From: Clostridia bacterium
GTDB lineage: Bacteria; Bacillota; Clostridia; Oscillospirales; CAG-272
Direction: 5' to 3'
DNA: 6,675 nucleotides
Assembly (NCBI GenBank): GCA_024404435.1
Contig: JAKSPW010000075.1
Location: 1 to 6,675 of the forward strand
Shown here: piece after piece, positions 1 through 6,550 of the stretch
Position numbering within the stretch: the first letter of the stretch is position 1
Layout of the letters: each line of letters opens with the position of its first letter
Position numbers and translations under genes: made by a program
Notes under the pieces: generated by a model
What the model saw: only the letters and a program-made list of their open reading frames with translations
The model's database searches: none
Told to the model about the DNA's origin: nothing

Positions 1-1013
1 GCAAGGGCGGCGTCGATGACGGGGGATGCCGCGTCAAAGAGGTTATGCATCGCGGGCTCGAAAACGTCGATGGACGCGCTCCCCGCTTCGGACACGCTGT
101 CGTTGTAGTTCGCGTCCCCGCTCCAGAGCGACTCGGGAGTGTCGTCTCCGAGGAAGACGTCGAGGTCAACGACCGTTCTGAACGTCACCACTCTGTCGGA
201 GAGTCCGAAGCACTCCGCGACGTTTGCCACGGTCAGATCCTCCATCTCGGTGACGGCGTACGGATCGGGGCAGGAGTAGTGCTCCACTATCGCCTCGGCG
301 TTCCGGTGACCGTATTCGCCCTTCCAATAGCTGTCTCCCGAGAGCGCCGTGCCGAAGATCACTGCGGGCTCGCGCAAAACGGGATCGCCCGACGGGAAGT
401 TGGCTTCGAGCACGCTTTTTGACGTCTCCGTCGAGCGGAGCGGCACCGATGAGGCGAGCTCATACGCCTTTTCCGCGAGGCTTCTGTCGAAGAGCTTGCT
501 CGACACGGAGTCATACGATCCGTCGTGGAACCACGTCACGTCGGCGTCCGTATCTTCAAATTCGCGCACGTCGGCGGTGTGACCGAGCTCATTGTCGCAG
601 GCGGCGGTGACGATCACGACGTCGCCGAGAGTCGTGTACTCCGCGCTCCCGCCCGCGCATCCGACCGAAACGACGAGCGTGTCGGAGAAGTCGTAATCGG
701 GGCATGAGAACAGAGAGATCAGTGCAAGCGCGCAGGAGGTCTTGCCGGAGCCGGTGACGAGGATCGCGGCTCCCGTGCCGCGGTTCATATAGAAGTGTGC
801 GCCGTCGGGAAGGTGGGGAAGGGCAGTCTCGTCCTCTCCCGCGCAGTATTTCTCATAAAAAAGCTGTGCTTCTCCCGGGAAGTCTCCCGCCATCTCATCG
901 ACCTCGAACTTCGGTACGATCAGGACTTTGATTTTTTCGGGTGCCGTGCTCTTTCCGCACGAGAAGAGGCAGAGAACGAGCGCAAGGCACACAAGAGATA
1001 TGATCTTTTTCAT
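1..1013 (-). CDS. NUP-family (purine nucleoside permease-like) lipoprotein, 3' end cut by window edge
   Basis: 337 codons are visible from the ATG at 1011-1013; the C-terminus runs off the left edge. The start is supported by GGAG six bases upstream and by an immediate lipoprotein signal: MKK, a hydrophobic stretch, then lipobox L-F-S-Cys19. The mature protein opens with a strand (VLIVPKFEV, about 30-38) and a GDFPGE segment (43-48) typical of the NUP family. A nucleoside-phosphorylase-like core follows: VTGSG (86-90), VGCAGGSAEYTTLGDVVIVT (117-136), SGDSYWKG (225-232), VTEMED (254-259) and FRTVVDLD (278-285). NUP proteins are annotated as purine nucleoside permeases, yet this one has no transmembrane segment beyond the signal peptide. 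A lipid-tethered nucleoside-binding or nucleoside-cleaving protein on the outer face of the membrane is therefore more plausible than a channel; that is inference. It is transcribed divergently from the acyl operon. By family comparison, probably only a short C-terminal piece is missing. Confidence 0.8.
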   Translation of the reverse strand, partial: MKKIISLVCLALVLCLFSCGKSTAPEKIKVLIVPKFEVDEMAGDFPGEAQLFYEKYCAGEDETALPHLPDGAHFYMNRGTGAAILVTGSGKTSCALALISLFSCPDYDFSDTLVVSVGCAGGSAEYTTLGDVVIVTAACDNELGHTADVREFEDTDADVTWFHDGSYDSVSSKLFDRSLAEKAYELASSVPLRSTETSKSVLEANFPSGDPVLREPAVIFGTALSGDSYWKGEYGHRNAEAIVEHYSCPDPYAVTEMEDLTVANVAECFGLSDRVVTFRTVVDLDVFLGDDTPESLWSGDANYNDSVSEAGSASIDVFEPAMHNLFDAASPVIDAAL

Positions 1014-1043
1014 TGAAAACTCCGTTTTTCATTATTTTTTTCT

Positions 1044-1072
1044 ATTATAAATGAAAAAGCCGCCCGAATCAA
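1044..1072 (-). promoter_or_regulatory. Sigma-A-type promoter of the NUP lipoprotein gene
   Basis: On the minus strand, TTGATT (1067-1072) and TATAAT (1044-1049) are separated by exactly 17 bp. The predicted start site lies about 24 bases before the ATG, leaving room only for the ribosome-binding site. The -10 is a perfect consensus match and the -35 is weaker. The promoter faces away from the acyl operon promoter at 1131-1159. I found no convincing operator in the 58 bases between the two. Confidence 0.7.
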
Positions 1073-1130
1073 CATTTTTCCGCAGTTTTTCACTTCATGC
1101 CGCTCTTTTTCGACGTATTTTATATTTTTC

Positions 1131-1159
1131 TTGACTTGACATTCCTTGTGTGCTATACT
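1131..1159 (+). promoter_or_regulatory. Strong extended -10 promoter of the acyltransferase-ligase operon
   Basis: TTGACT (1131-1136) and TATACT (1154-1159) are 17 bp apart. A TG at 1151-1152 one base before the -10 makes it an extended -10 element. The start site is predicted near 1166, giving a leader of about 33 bases that includes GGAGGAG at 1189-1195. An overlapping TTGACA at 1136-1141 is a better -35 by sequence, but it is only 12 bp from this -10, so I prefer the first. No leader structure or riboswitch is visible. Confidence 0.75.
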
Positions 1160-1198
1160 GAATATATATTATATTGATGAAACTATTCGGAGGAGAAC

Positions 1199-2062
1199 AT
1201 GGCAAAACGCAGATTCGGCGACCGCAAGGACGCGGCACTCGTCAGAGACATCGACGGCATGCATTTCATCATGCCCCTGATCTATCCCAACAGATGCGAC
1301 AACGAGGCGTTCATTTCCGAACGCATCGACCTCACGAAGCTGAACGAATATCTCGAAAAGAAGAACGCGGGCTCACCCGAGTACAAGTACAACATCTTTC
1401 AGGTCATCGTCACGTCGGTGCTGAAGACCATCATGCTCCGCCCGAAGATGAACCGCTTTATCGCCAACAAGAACCTCTATCAGAGAAACGACGTCACAGC
1501 CTCCTTCGTCGTGAAGAAGGTCTTCTCGGACGACGGCGGCGAGGGACTCGCAGTCGTCAAGGCAGAGGAGAACTCGACGATCGACACGATACATAACGAG
1601 ATCTTCCGTCAGGTATCGACCGCCAGAAACGGCAGCGGCTCGACGGAGGACAGCATGGACTTCTTCAACAAGATGCCGCGCTTCCTCGGAAAGCTCATCG
1701 TGAAGTTCATCTGCGTGCTCGACCGCCACGGCAAGGTACCGCAGTCTCTCATCGCAGAGGACCCGTACTATCAGTCCGTCGTTCTTACCAACCTCGGCTC
1801 GATCAAGCTCCATTCGGGATACCATCACCTCACCAACTGGGGCACGAACTCCGTGTTCGTGATCGTGGGTGAGAGAAAAGTGCGCCCGTTCTGGGACGAA
1901 AACGGCAATATGACGATGCGCGACAGCATCGATATCGGCCTCACCGTCGACGAGCGTATCGGCGACGGCTATTACTTCTCGGGTACGGTCAGACTTCTGA
2001 AAAAGCTGATCGAAAATCCCGAACTTCTCGAAGACGAATTATCGAAGGAAATTGAGTTATGA
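1199..2062 (+). CDS. Stand-alone E2-type (CAT-fold) acyltransferase domain protein with His-to-Glu active-site change
   Basis: This 287-residue protein begins at an ATG five bases after a GGAGG. It matches the catalytic domain of 2-oxoacid dehydrogenase E2 acyltransferases, which share the chloramphenicol acetyltransferase fold and normally act as trimers with the active site at subunit interfaces. There is no lipoyl domain and no subunit-binding domain. Recognisable segments are an N-terminal strand/helix region (IYPNRCDNEAF, about 28-38), a central NIFQVIVTSVLK and RPKMNRFI stretch (about 65-90), TNLG at 197-200 (where E2 enzymes have Ser-Asn-x-Gly), and VDERIGDG (250-257) followed by a helix and ENPELL. 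VDERIGDG aligns with the E2 motif DHRxxDG. Asp256 and Gly257 are kept, but the catalytic His position is Glu252. Its stop overlaps the start of the ligase gene by four bases, so the two are probably co-translated. A cytoplasmic acyl-transfer role with CoA thioesters is plausible; donor and acceptor are unknown, and a non-catalytic role is possible. Confidence 0.85.
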   Translation: MAKRRFGDRKDAALVRDIDGMHFIMPLIYPNRCDNEAFISERIDLTKLNEYLEKKNAGSPEYKYNIFQVIVTSVLKTIMLRPKMNRFIANKNLYQRNDVTASFVVKKVFSDDGGEGLAVVKAEENSTIDTIHNEIFRQVSTARNGSGSTEDSMDFFNKMPRFLGKLIVKFICVLDRHGKVPQSLIAEDPYYQSVVLTNLGSIKLHSGYHHLTNWGTNSVFVIVGERKVRPFWDENGNMTMRDSIDIGLTVDERIGDGYYFSGTVRLLKKLIENPELLEDELSKEIEL

Positions 2063-3810
2063 GTGAAATAACAGCCAAAACACCGTGGGAGACGCACCTC
2101 GGCGGAGTTCCGATGCATCTTGACTACTTTGAGGGCTCGATGTTCGAGGCGATAAAGCTTATCGCCGACAAGTATCCCGACAATATCGCGTTCGACTTCA
2201 TGGGGCGTCACACAACCTACAAGCGCTTCGTCTCGCAGGTCGAGCAGTGCGCGAAGAGCCTCAAGACGATCGGCGTGAGAGAGGGCGACCGCATCACCAT
2301 CGCCATGCCGAACTGTCCGCAGGCGATCTTCATGTTCTACGCCGTCAACCTCGTCGGAGGCGTCGCCAATATGATCCACCCGCTGTCCGCGGAACGCGAG
2401 ATCGAGTTCTATCTCAACGAATCGGGCAGTGTCACCGCCATCACCCTCGATCAGTTCTACAACAAGTTTGAAAACGTCAGGCAGAACACGAAGGTCGTGA
2501 ACATCATCGTCGCGAGCGTCAAGGACGAGCTCTCAAAGACGATCAAGGCGGGCTATATGCTCACCGAGGGCAGAAAGATCGGTAAGATACCGGCGGACGC
2601 GCCCGTCATCAAATGGCACGATTTCATGCGCCTCGGCAAGCACTGCTTCTACAATTACAGCGTGAAGAGAGGCGCGGACGATCCCGCCGTTATCCTCTAT
2701 TCGGGCGGCACGACGGGCACGACGAAGGGCATCGTGCTCACAAACAAGAATTTCAACGCTCTCGGAGCGCAGGTCATAGCCGCAAACCCGATGTTCCGTC
2801 CCGGCGACAAGATGCTCGCCGCGATGCCGCTTTTCCACGGCTTCGGACTCGGCGTCTGTATCCACACGATGCTCTCGCAGGGCGGCAGATGCGTGCTCGT
2901 GCCGAGATTTACTCCGAAGAGCTACGCAAAGCTCATCACGAAGTACAAGTGCAACTTCATCGCGGGTGTCCCGACGCTGTACGAGGCACTCCTGCGTCTC
3001 CCGACGATGGAAGGCGCCGACCTCAGCTCTCTCAAGGGAGTCTTCTCGGGCGGCGACTCGCTCTCGATAGAGCTGAAGCGCAAGCTCGACAAATTCCTCT
3101 ACGACCACAGGGCGGTCATTCAGGTGCGCGAGGGTTACGGAACGACGGAGACCGTCACCGCATGCTGCCTCACGCCGCCTCACATGAGCAAGACGGGCAG
3201 CATCGGCGTACCCTTCCCGGACACCTACATCAAGATCGTCGAGCCGGGCACGGACCGCGAGCTCCCGTACGGCGAAGAGGGAGAGATCCTTCTCGCGGGG
3301 CCGACCGTCATGAAGGAATACATGAATCATCCCGACGAGACCTCTCAGACGCTCCGTACACACGCGGACGGTCTGACGTGGGTATACACGGGCGACCTCG
3401 GGACGATGGACGCAGAGGGCTTCATCTACTTCCGCGGCAGAGCGAAGAGAATGATCATCACCTCCGGCTACAACGTCTATCCCGGCCAGCTCGAAAACAT
3501 CCTCGACGCGCACGAATACGTGCAGATGAGCTGCGTCATCGGCGTTCCCGATCCGTACAAGATCCAGAAGGTCAAGGCCTTTGTCAAGCTCTCCGAAGGA
3601 GTATACGCAAACGAGAGCACGAGAGAGGAGCTTTACTCATACTGCAAAAAGAACATCGCGAAGTACGCGATGCCGTACGACATAGAGTTCCGCGATGATC
3701 TGCCGAAGACTCTCGTCGGCAAGGTTGCGTACCGTATCCTCGAAGAAGAGGAGACGGCGCGTCTCGAAGCGGAAAAAGCGAAGAACGAAGCCGCGGAAGC
3801 GGTAAAATAA
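2059..3810 (+). CDS. ANL-superfamily AMP-forming acyl-CoA ligase (fatty-acid-CoA ligase-like)
   Basis: This 583-residue enzyme carries the full adenylate-forming motif set. The phosphate loop is YSGGTTGTTKG (214-224), a variant of YTSGTTGxPKG. GYGTTE is at 359-364 and YTGD at 443-446. The hinge and core motif runs from GRAKRMI (460-466) to SGYNVYPGQLE (469-479). The C-terminal PKTLVGK carries the catalytic Lys555, which closes over the adenylate. Such enzymes activate a carboxylate with ATP and pass it to CoA. FHGFGLGV in the core resembles medium- and long-chain acyl-CoA synthetases, but I cannot assign the substrate. The last ~20 residues are a charged Glu/Ala/Lys tail. AAGGA lies nine bases before the ATG, inside the upstream gene, and the ATGA overlap implies translational coupling. 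The pairing suggests that the ligase makes an acyl-CoA which the E2-like partner uses; this is inference. No domain is missing and no frameshift is seen. Confidence 0.93.
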   Translation: MSEITAKTPWETHLGGVPMHLDYFEGSMFEAIKLIADKYPDNIAFDFMGRHTTYKRFVSQVEQCAKSLKTIGVREGDRITIAMPNCPQAIFMFYAVNLVGGVANMIHPLSAEREIEFYLNESGSVTAITLDQFYNKFENVRQNTKVVNIIVASVKDELSKTIKAGYMLTEGRKIGKIPADAPVIKWHDFMRLGKHCFYNYSVKRGADDPAVILYSGGTTGTTKGIVLTNKNFNALGAQVIAANPMFRPGDKMLAAMPLFHGFGLGVCIHTMLSQGGRCVLVPRFTPKSYAKLITKYKCNFIAGVPTLYEALLRLPTMEGADLSSLKGVFSGGDSLSIELKRKLDKFLYDHRAVIQVREGYGTTETVTACCLTPPHMSKTGSIGVPFPDTYIKIVEPGTDRELPYGEEGEILLAGPTVMKEYMNHPDETSQTLRTHADGLTWVYTGDLGTMDAEGFIYFRGRAKRMIITSGYNVYPGQLENILDAHEYVQMSCVIGVPDPYKIQKVKAFVKLSEGVYANESTREELYSYCKKNIAKYAMPYDIEFRDDLPKTLVGKVAYRILEEEETARLEAEKAKNEAAEAVK

Positions 3811-3834
3811 AAAAGAGGCGTTTGCCTCTTTTTT
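3809..3834. terminator. Bidirectional intrinsic terminator between convergent genes
   Basis: An 11-bp stem (3809-3819 with 3824-3834) has a GTTT loop. Its G/C core, GAGGC/GCCTC, is flanked by A and T runs, so either strand gives a hairpin followed by U residues. It ends the ligase operon on the plus strand and the SLH protein gene on the minus strand. The ligase stop codon (3808-3810) and the SLH protein stop codon (3833-3835) both overlap the stem. Confidence 0.9.
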
Positions 3835-5236
3835 ATTTGTTCAGTTCGATGAATCTCATGATGATCGTCGCTACCTCGGCGCGGGTGGCGTTGCCGAGAG
3901 GATCGACGAGCATTTTGACGCCGACCTTCGTGCCCTTGATGAGTCCCGCAGATACCGCCCACGACACGGGATCCTTCGCCCATGCGCTGATCTTTCCGAC
4001 GTCGGAGAACGCGGTCATTTTTCCTCTTCCCGTCGTGTCGTAGCCCTTGAACTCGGCAAAGCGGCAGAATATCGCCGCGATCTGCTCGCGGGTGATCGGC
4101 TTGTCGGGAGCGAACTTCCCGTCTCCGACACCGTTCACGATGCCGTTTTCGGCTGCCCAGCTTATGGCTTTTTCATAGTACGAGCCCTTTTTCACGTCCG
4201 TGAAGACCGCAGAGGTTCCGGGCGTCTTCGAGCCCTCGTTCCTCCAGAGAACGGTCACGAGCTGACCTCTCGTCATAGCTCCGTTCGGGTCGAATTTCGT
4301 TGCGGAAACGCCGCCCATGAGCGCTCTCGCTTCATTTGCGACGTACGCGACGGAGCCGAAAAACCAGTTCTTCGGCTTCACGTCACTGAACGGGGATACC
4401 CAGTCGGTTATCATTTCGCCCGACAGGGTAGCCGTTGCGCTTCTCGGACCGCCCACGATGTTTCTGTCGCCGAGGAAGCCGAGGTCACCGAAGGATATGC
4501 CGTAGACCTCCTTGAAAAGGGAAGTCGGCGTGTCAGTGCCGGCCGTGAGGCTGAGGTCGAGGAATATCTTGAGCCCGTCGGCCACGGGCTTTGCTTCAAC
4601 GTTCACTATATCGTCGAACGGGACCGACCACTCGAAAATGACGCTTCCGTCGTCCTCAAACGAGATGAAATAGTCCTTCAGCGGCTCGGGATCGAACGTC
4701 CCGTGAGTGCCGAGCTGGTTCCAGTGCCCCTCAAGGTATTCGCCCGTATCCTTTATCTTCGAGATGGCGTAATAGAACTGGCACGCATCCGCGGTGACGT
4801 ACGGCTCGAAGGAAACGGCAAGTCCGAGGTTACAGAGAAATTCGTCCTCGGGGAACTTCGCATTCGTCTTCGGATAGATGGTCTGCGTGAACATCGGCGG
4901 ACGGCATTTTACCGCAAAATTGAAGCCGTGTACGTCGTCCCACGAGAAGTAATACTCCATCGGTTTCAGCATCTCGAGCGCCATCGAATAGGTGTTGTTG
5001 CCGGAGCCGTAGATGATGAGAAGCGGAGTCCTTGTGTCGCTCAGAGTGACGTCGCATTTCTCGTATTCAAGCTCTCCGATGACACCGTCCTTGATGACGT
5101 TCGAGGGATCCGCCTTCTTCACGGTGAACTCGATATTGCAGTTGCCTGCCGGATTGATCGACGAGGCGCTCACCGCGACGGTGAAAAGGGAAGAGAGAAG
5201 CAAAAACGAGATAGCGAGACATAATAATTTTTTCAT
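3833..5236 (-). CDS. Secreted S-layer-homology protein with an N-terminal CBM9/DOMON-like domain
   Basis: A 467-residue surface protein. The signal peptide is MKKLL, a hydrophobic core and VSA at 22-24, with cleavage probably after Ala24. Residues about 25-275 form the ectodomain shared with the upstream paralog. It includes VIKDG (47-51), MEYYFSWD (93-100), VHGFNFAVKC (102-111) and DDGSVIFEWSVPFDD (195-209). This pattern recalls CBM9/DOMON-type beta-sandwiches that bind carbohydrates or other ligands; that fold is inferred. Three SLH domains follow at about 283-333, 345-394 and 410-463. Each starts with F(S/T)DV and carries a TR motif (MTRGQ, ITREQ, ATRAE). SLH domains typically bind pyruvylated secondary wall polymer. 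I chose the ATG at 5234-5236 because the signal peptide begins there. ATG 5240-5242 (adding Met-Ile) is possible, since AGGA sites stand before both. An in-frame ATG at 5276-5278 is unlikely because the promoter -10 lies inside that extension. Confidence 0.93.
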   Translation of the reverse strand: MKKLLCLAISFLLLSSLFTVAVSASSINPAGNCNIEFTVKKADPSNVIKDGVIGELEYEKCDVTLSDTRTPLLIIYGSGNNTYSMALEMLKPMEYYFSWDDVHGFNFAVKCRPPMFTQTIYPKTNAKFPEDEFLCNLGLAVSFEPYVTADACQFYYAISKIKDTGEYLEGHWNQLGTHGTFDPEPLKDYFISFEDDGSVIFEWSVPFDDIVNVEAKPVADGLKIFLDLSLTAGTDTPTSLFKEVYGISFGDLGFLGDRNIVGGPRSATATLSGEMITDWVSPFSDVKPKNWFFGSVAYVANEARALMGGVSATKFDPNGAMTRGQLVTVLWRNEGSKTPGTSAVFTDVKKGSYYEKAISWAAENGIVNGVGDGKFAPDKPITREQIAAIFCRFAEFKGYDTTGRGKMTAFSDVGKISAWAKDPVSWAVSAGLIKGTKVGVKMLVDPLGNATRAEVATIIMRFIELNK

Positions 5237-5266
5237 AATCATTTTTCCTTTTCCTGATCTGATTAA

Positions 5267-5294
5267 ATTATACAACAAATCCGCGCACAGTCAA
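5267..5294 (-). promoter_or_regulatory. Promoter of the SLH protein gene
   Basis: Minus-strand TTGACT (5289-5294) and TATAAT (5267-5272) are separated by 16 bp. The start site is predicted near 5260, about 24 bases before the chosen ATG. The promoter lies just downstream of the terminator at 5314-5344, so this gene appears to be transcribed independently of its upstream paralog. Confidence 0.78.
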
Positions 5295-5313
5295 GCATCT
5301 GCGGAAAAATAAA

Positions 5314-5344
5314 AAAGTGACGGTTATTTTTTAACCGTCACTTT
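5314..5344 (-). terminator. Intrinsic terminator of the repeat-linker paralog
   Basis: A perfect 13-bp stem (5314-5326 with 5332-5344) encloses a five-base T/A loop and is followed on the minus strand by a T-rich run at about 5304-5316. It begins 12 bases after the stop codon of the paralog. The G/C-bearing half of the stem (GTGACGG/CCGTCAC) makes it stable. On the plus strand it lacks a good T run, so it probably works in one direction. Confidence 0.88.
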
Positions 5345-5356
5345 ACAATGTGTTAA

Positions 5357-6496
5357 TTATTTTCTCTTTTTGGAGACCATAAATCCGCAGGCGGATACTG
5401 CCGAAGCGATTGCGGCGATCACGATCGGGTCAGCCGTGCTCGGAGCCTTGTTGCCGGGGTTCGACGGATTCGTCGGGTTCGACGGATTCGTCGGGTTTTC
5501 GGGATCTGCGGGGTTTACGGGATCGGTACCGGGATTGTCAGTGTTGGCGGGATCCGTGCCGGGATTCGTCGTATCGACGGGATCCGTACCGGGATTTGTC
5601 GTGTCAGCGGGATCGGTACCGGGGTTGTCCGTGTCGGTAGTCGGCTTTGTGTCGGGGTCTGCGATGAGGGCGATCGTCTCGTCGGAAAGGATAGCCGTTG
5701 CGCACTGCGGTTCGGGGATCATGCGGCGGTCGCCGAGGAAGATGTAGTCGCCGAGACCTACGCCGTAAGTGTTGGTGTGGAGTTCTTCAGTCGTGTCGGT
5801 ACCTGCGAGAACGCCGATGTTGAAGTAAACCTTGGTTCCGTCCGTCGGAGCTCCTTCAAGGTAGTTGTCGAACGGGATGGACCACTCGAACGTAACCGAG
5901 CCGTCATCGTTGAAGTTGATTGCGTAATCCTTTTCGGGTTCGGGATCATATACGCCCTTGAGACCGAGCTGCGTGTAGTAGCCTTCCATGTACTCGCCCG
6001 TCTGCGCGTTCTTTGAGAGTGAGTAGTAGAAGAGGCCCTGATCTCTGGAGAGGCAGTTGAGCATCTGCTCAAAGTCTACCTGGATACCGAGGTTGCAGAG
6101 GAAATCGTCTCCGGGGACGTCTCCGTCCTTGACGGGGATCGTCTGAGTGTATTCGCCCGGCTTGCACTTTACTGCAAAGTTGAAGCCGTGAACTTCATCC
6201 CATGAGAAGTAATACTCCATTGTAGCGAGCAGTTCTTCCGCGCACGTGTACATGGCGGTGTTGCTGCCGTAAACGAGGATGCACTGAGACTCTTCGGGAT
6301 TAAGGTCGACGTCGAGCTTTTCATACTCGTACTCGCCGACGTATCCGTCTTTGATGACGTTTGCGGGATCGGCCTTCTTTACCTTGAACTCAATTTCGCA
6401 GTGGCCGCCCGGGTTGTATGACTGAGCGGAAACCGCAACAGCGCACATCGATGCTACGAAAACGACTGCGATGATAATGCTGAGAAGCTTTTTCAT
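5357..6496 (-). CDS. Secreted CBM9/DOMON-like protein with repeat linker and sorting-like C-terminal tail (paralog of SLH protein)
   Basis: A 379-residue surface protein. AAGGAG (6505-6510) sits eight bases before the ATG. The signal peptide ends at AVSA (21-24). The ectodomain (about 25-275) aligns with the SLH protein without gaps over the first 120 residues; I count 38 identities in the first 60. Shared blocks include VKKADP, VIKDG, MEYYFSWD, VHGFNFAVKC, TQTI, FLCNLG, TGEY, DPEP, FEWS(I/V)PFD, AGTDT and FLGDR. After residue 275 it diverges completely. In place of SLH domains there are four NPGTDP-type 10-residue repeats (about 290-329), then NPTNPSNP repeats. The tail is APSTADP (351-357), a hydrophobic segment (358-374) and SKKRK at the end. 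This has the layout of a sortase wall-sorting signal (motif, membrane span, basic end) but no LPxTG; it could equally be a plain membrane anchor. The ligand is unknown, and a carbohydrate is a guess from the fold resemblance. Confidence 0.9.
   Translation of the reverse strand: MKKLLSIIIAVVFVASMCAVAVSAQSYNPGGHCEIEFKVKKADPANVIKDGYVGEYEYEKLDVDLNPEESQCILVYGSNTAMYTCAEELLATMEYYFSWDEVHGFNFAVKCKPGEYTQTIPVKDGDVPGDDFLCNLGIQVDFEQMLNCLSRDQGLFYYSLSKNAQTGEYMEGYYTQLGLKGVYDPEPEKDYAINFNDDGSVTFEWSIPFDNYLEGAPTDGTKVYFNIGVLAGTDTTEELHTNTYGVGLGDYIFLGDRRMIPEPQCATAILSDETIALIADPDTKPTTDTDNPGTDPADTTNPGTDPVDTTNPGTDPANTDNPGTDPVNPADPENPTNPSNPTNPSNPGNKAPSTADPIVIAAIASAVSACGFMVSKKRK
5463..5498 (-). repeat. Two 18-bp tandem repeats coding Asn-Pro-Thr/Ser linker
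   Basis: Positions 5463-5480 and 5481-5498 are the same 18-bp unit with one mismatch at the final base. They encode the TNPSNP-like part of the linker just before the sorting-like tail of the repeat-linker surface protein. The near identity at DNA level suggests recent slippage or duplication. Confidence 0.85.
5521..5640 (-). repeat. Four 30-bp tandem repeats coding the NPGTDP linker
   Basis: Units lie at 5521-5550, 5551-5580, 5581-5610 and 5611-5640. Each begins GATC(C/G)GT on the plus strand and contains CCGGG(A/G)TT. Each encodes one 10-residue unit of the form (T/D)NPGTDP(A/V)(D/N)x. Because the unit length is a multiple of three, gain or loss of units keeps the frame. The array forms the spacer between the ectodomain and the anchor. 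Confidence 0.9.
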
Positions 6497-6550
6497 AGCT
6501 GATTCTCCTTCTTGCTTTCTGTTTTGTCCTTGCGGACTGTATACACTATC

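Noticed and set aside
735..752. GSGKTS in the NUP-like protein, resembling a Walker A nucleotide-binding loop
   Set aside because: The first Gly of GxxxxGK(S/T) is missing (Leu at that position). The segment also aligns with the VTGxG turn of the NUP family, so this is a chance resemblance.
1073..1130. A/T-rich stretch between the divergent promoters as a riboswitch, small RNA or operator
   Set aside because: No stable hairpin, dyad or known motif could be found by eye. It looks like ordinary A/T-rich upstream DNA.
1136..1141. TTGACA as the -35 of the acyl operon promoter
   Set aside because: It gives spacers of 12 bp to TATACT or 23 bp to TATATT. TTGACT at 1131-1136 gives 17 bp plus an extended -10 TG.
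2533..3513. Long open frame on the minus strand inside the ligase gene (and a plus-strand one at 2613-3698)
   Set aside because: These are Arg/His/Glu-rich shadow translations of a G+C-rich gene with complete ANL motifs in the true frame. They show no domain, no ribosome-binding site and no biased composition of their own.
5237..5278. Upstream in-frame ATG at 5276-5278 extending the SLH protein by 14 residues
   Set aside because: The extension contains the promoter -10 at 5267-5272 and would place a charged leader before a standard signal peptide. The start at 5234-5236 fits the ribosome-binding site and signal peptide better.
5521..5640. Regularly spaced 30-bp repeats as a CRISPR array or non-coding satellite
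   Set aside because: The units are directly adjacent with no spacers and lie in frame within an open gene. They encode a clear NPGTDP linker repeat.
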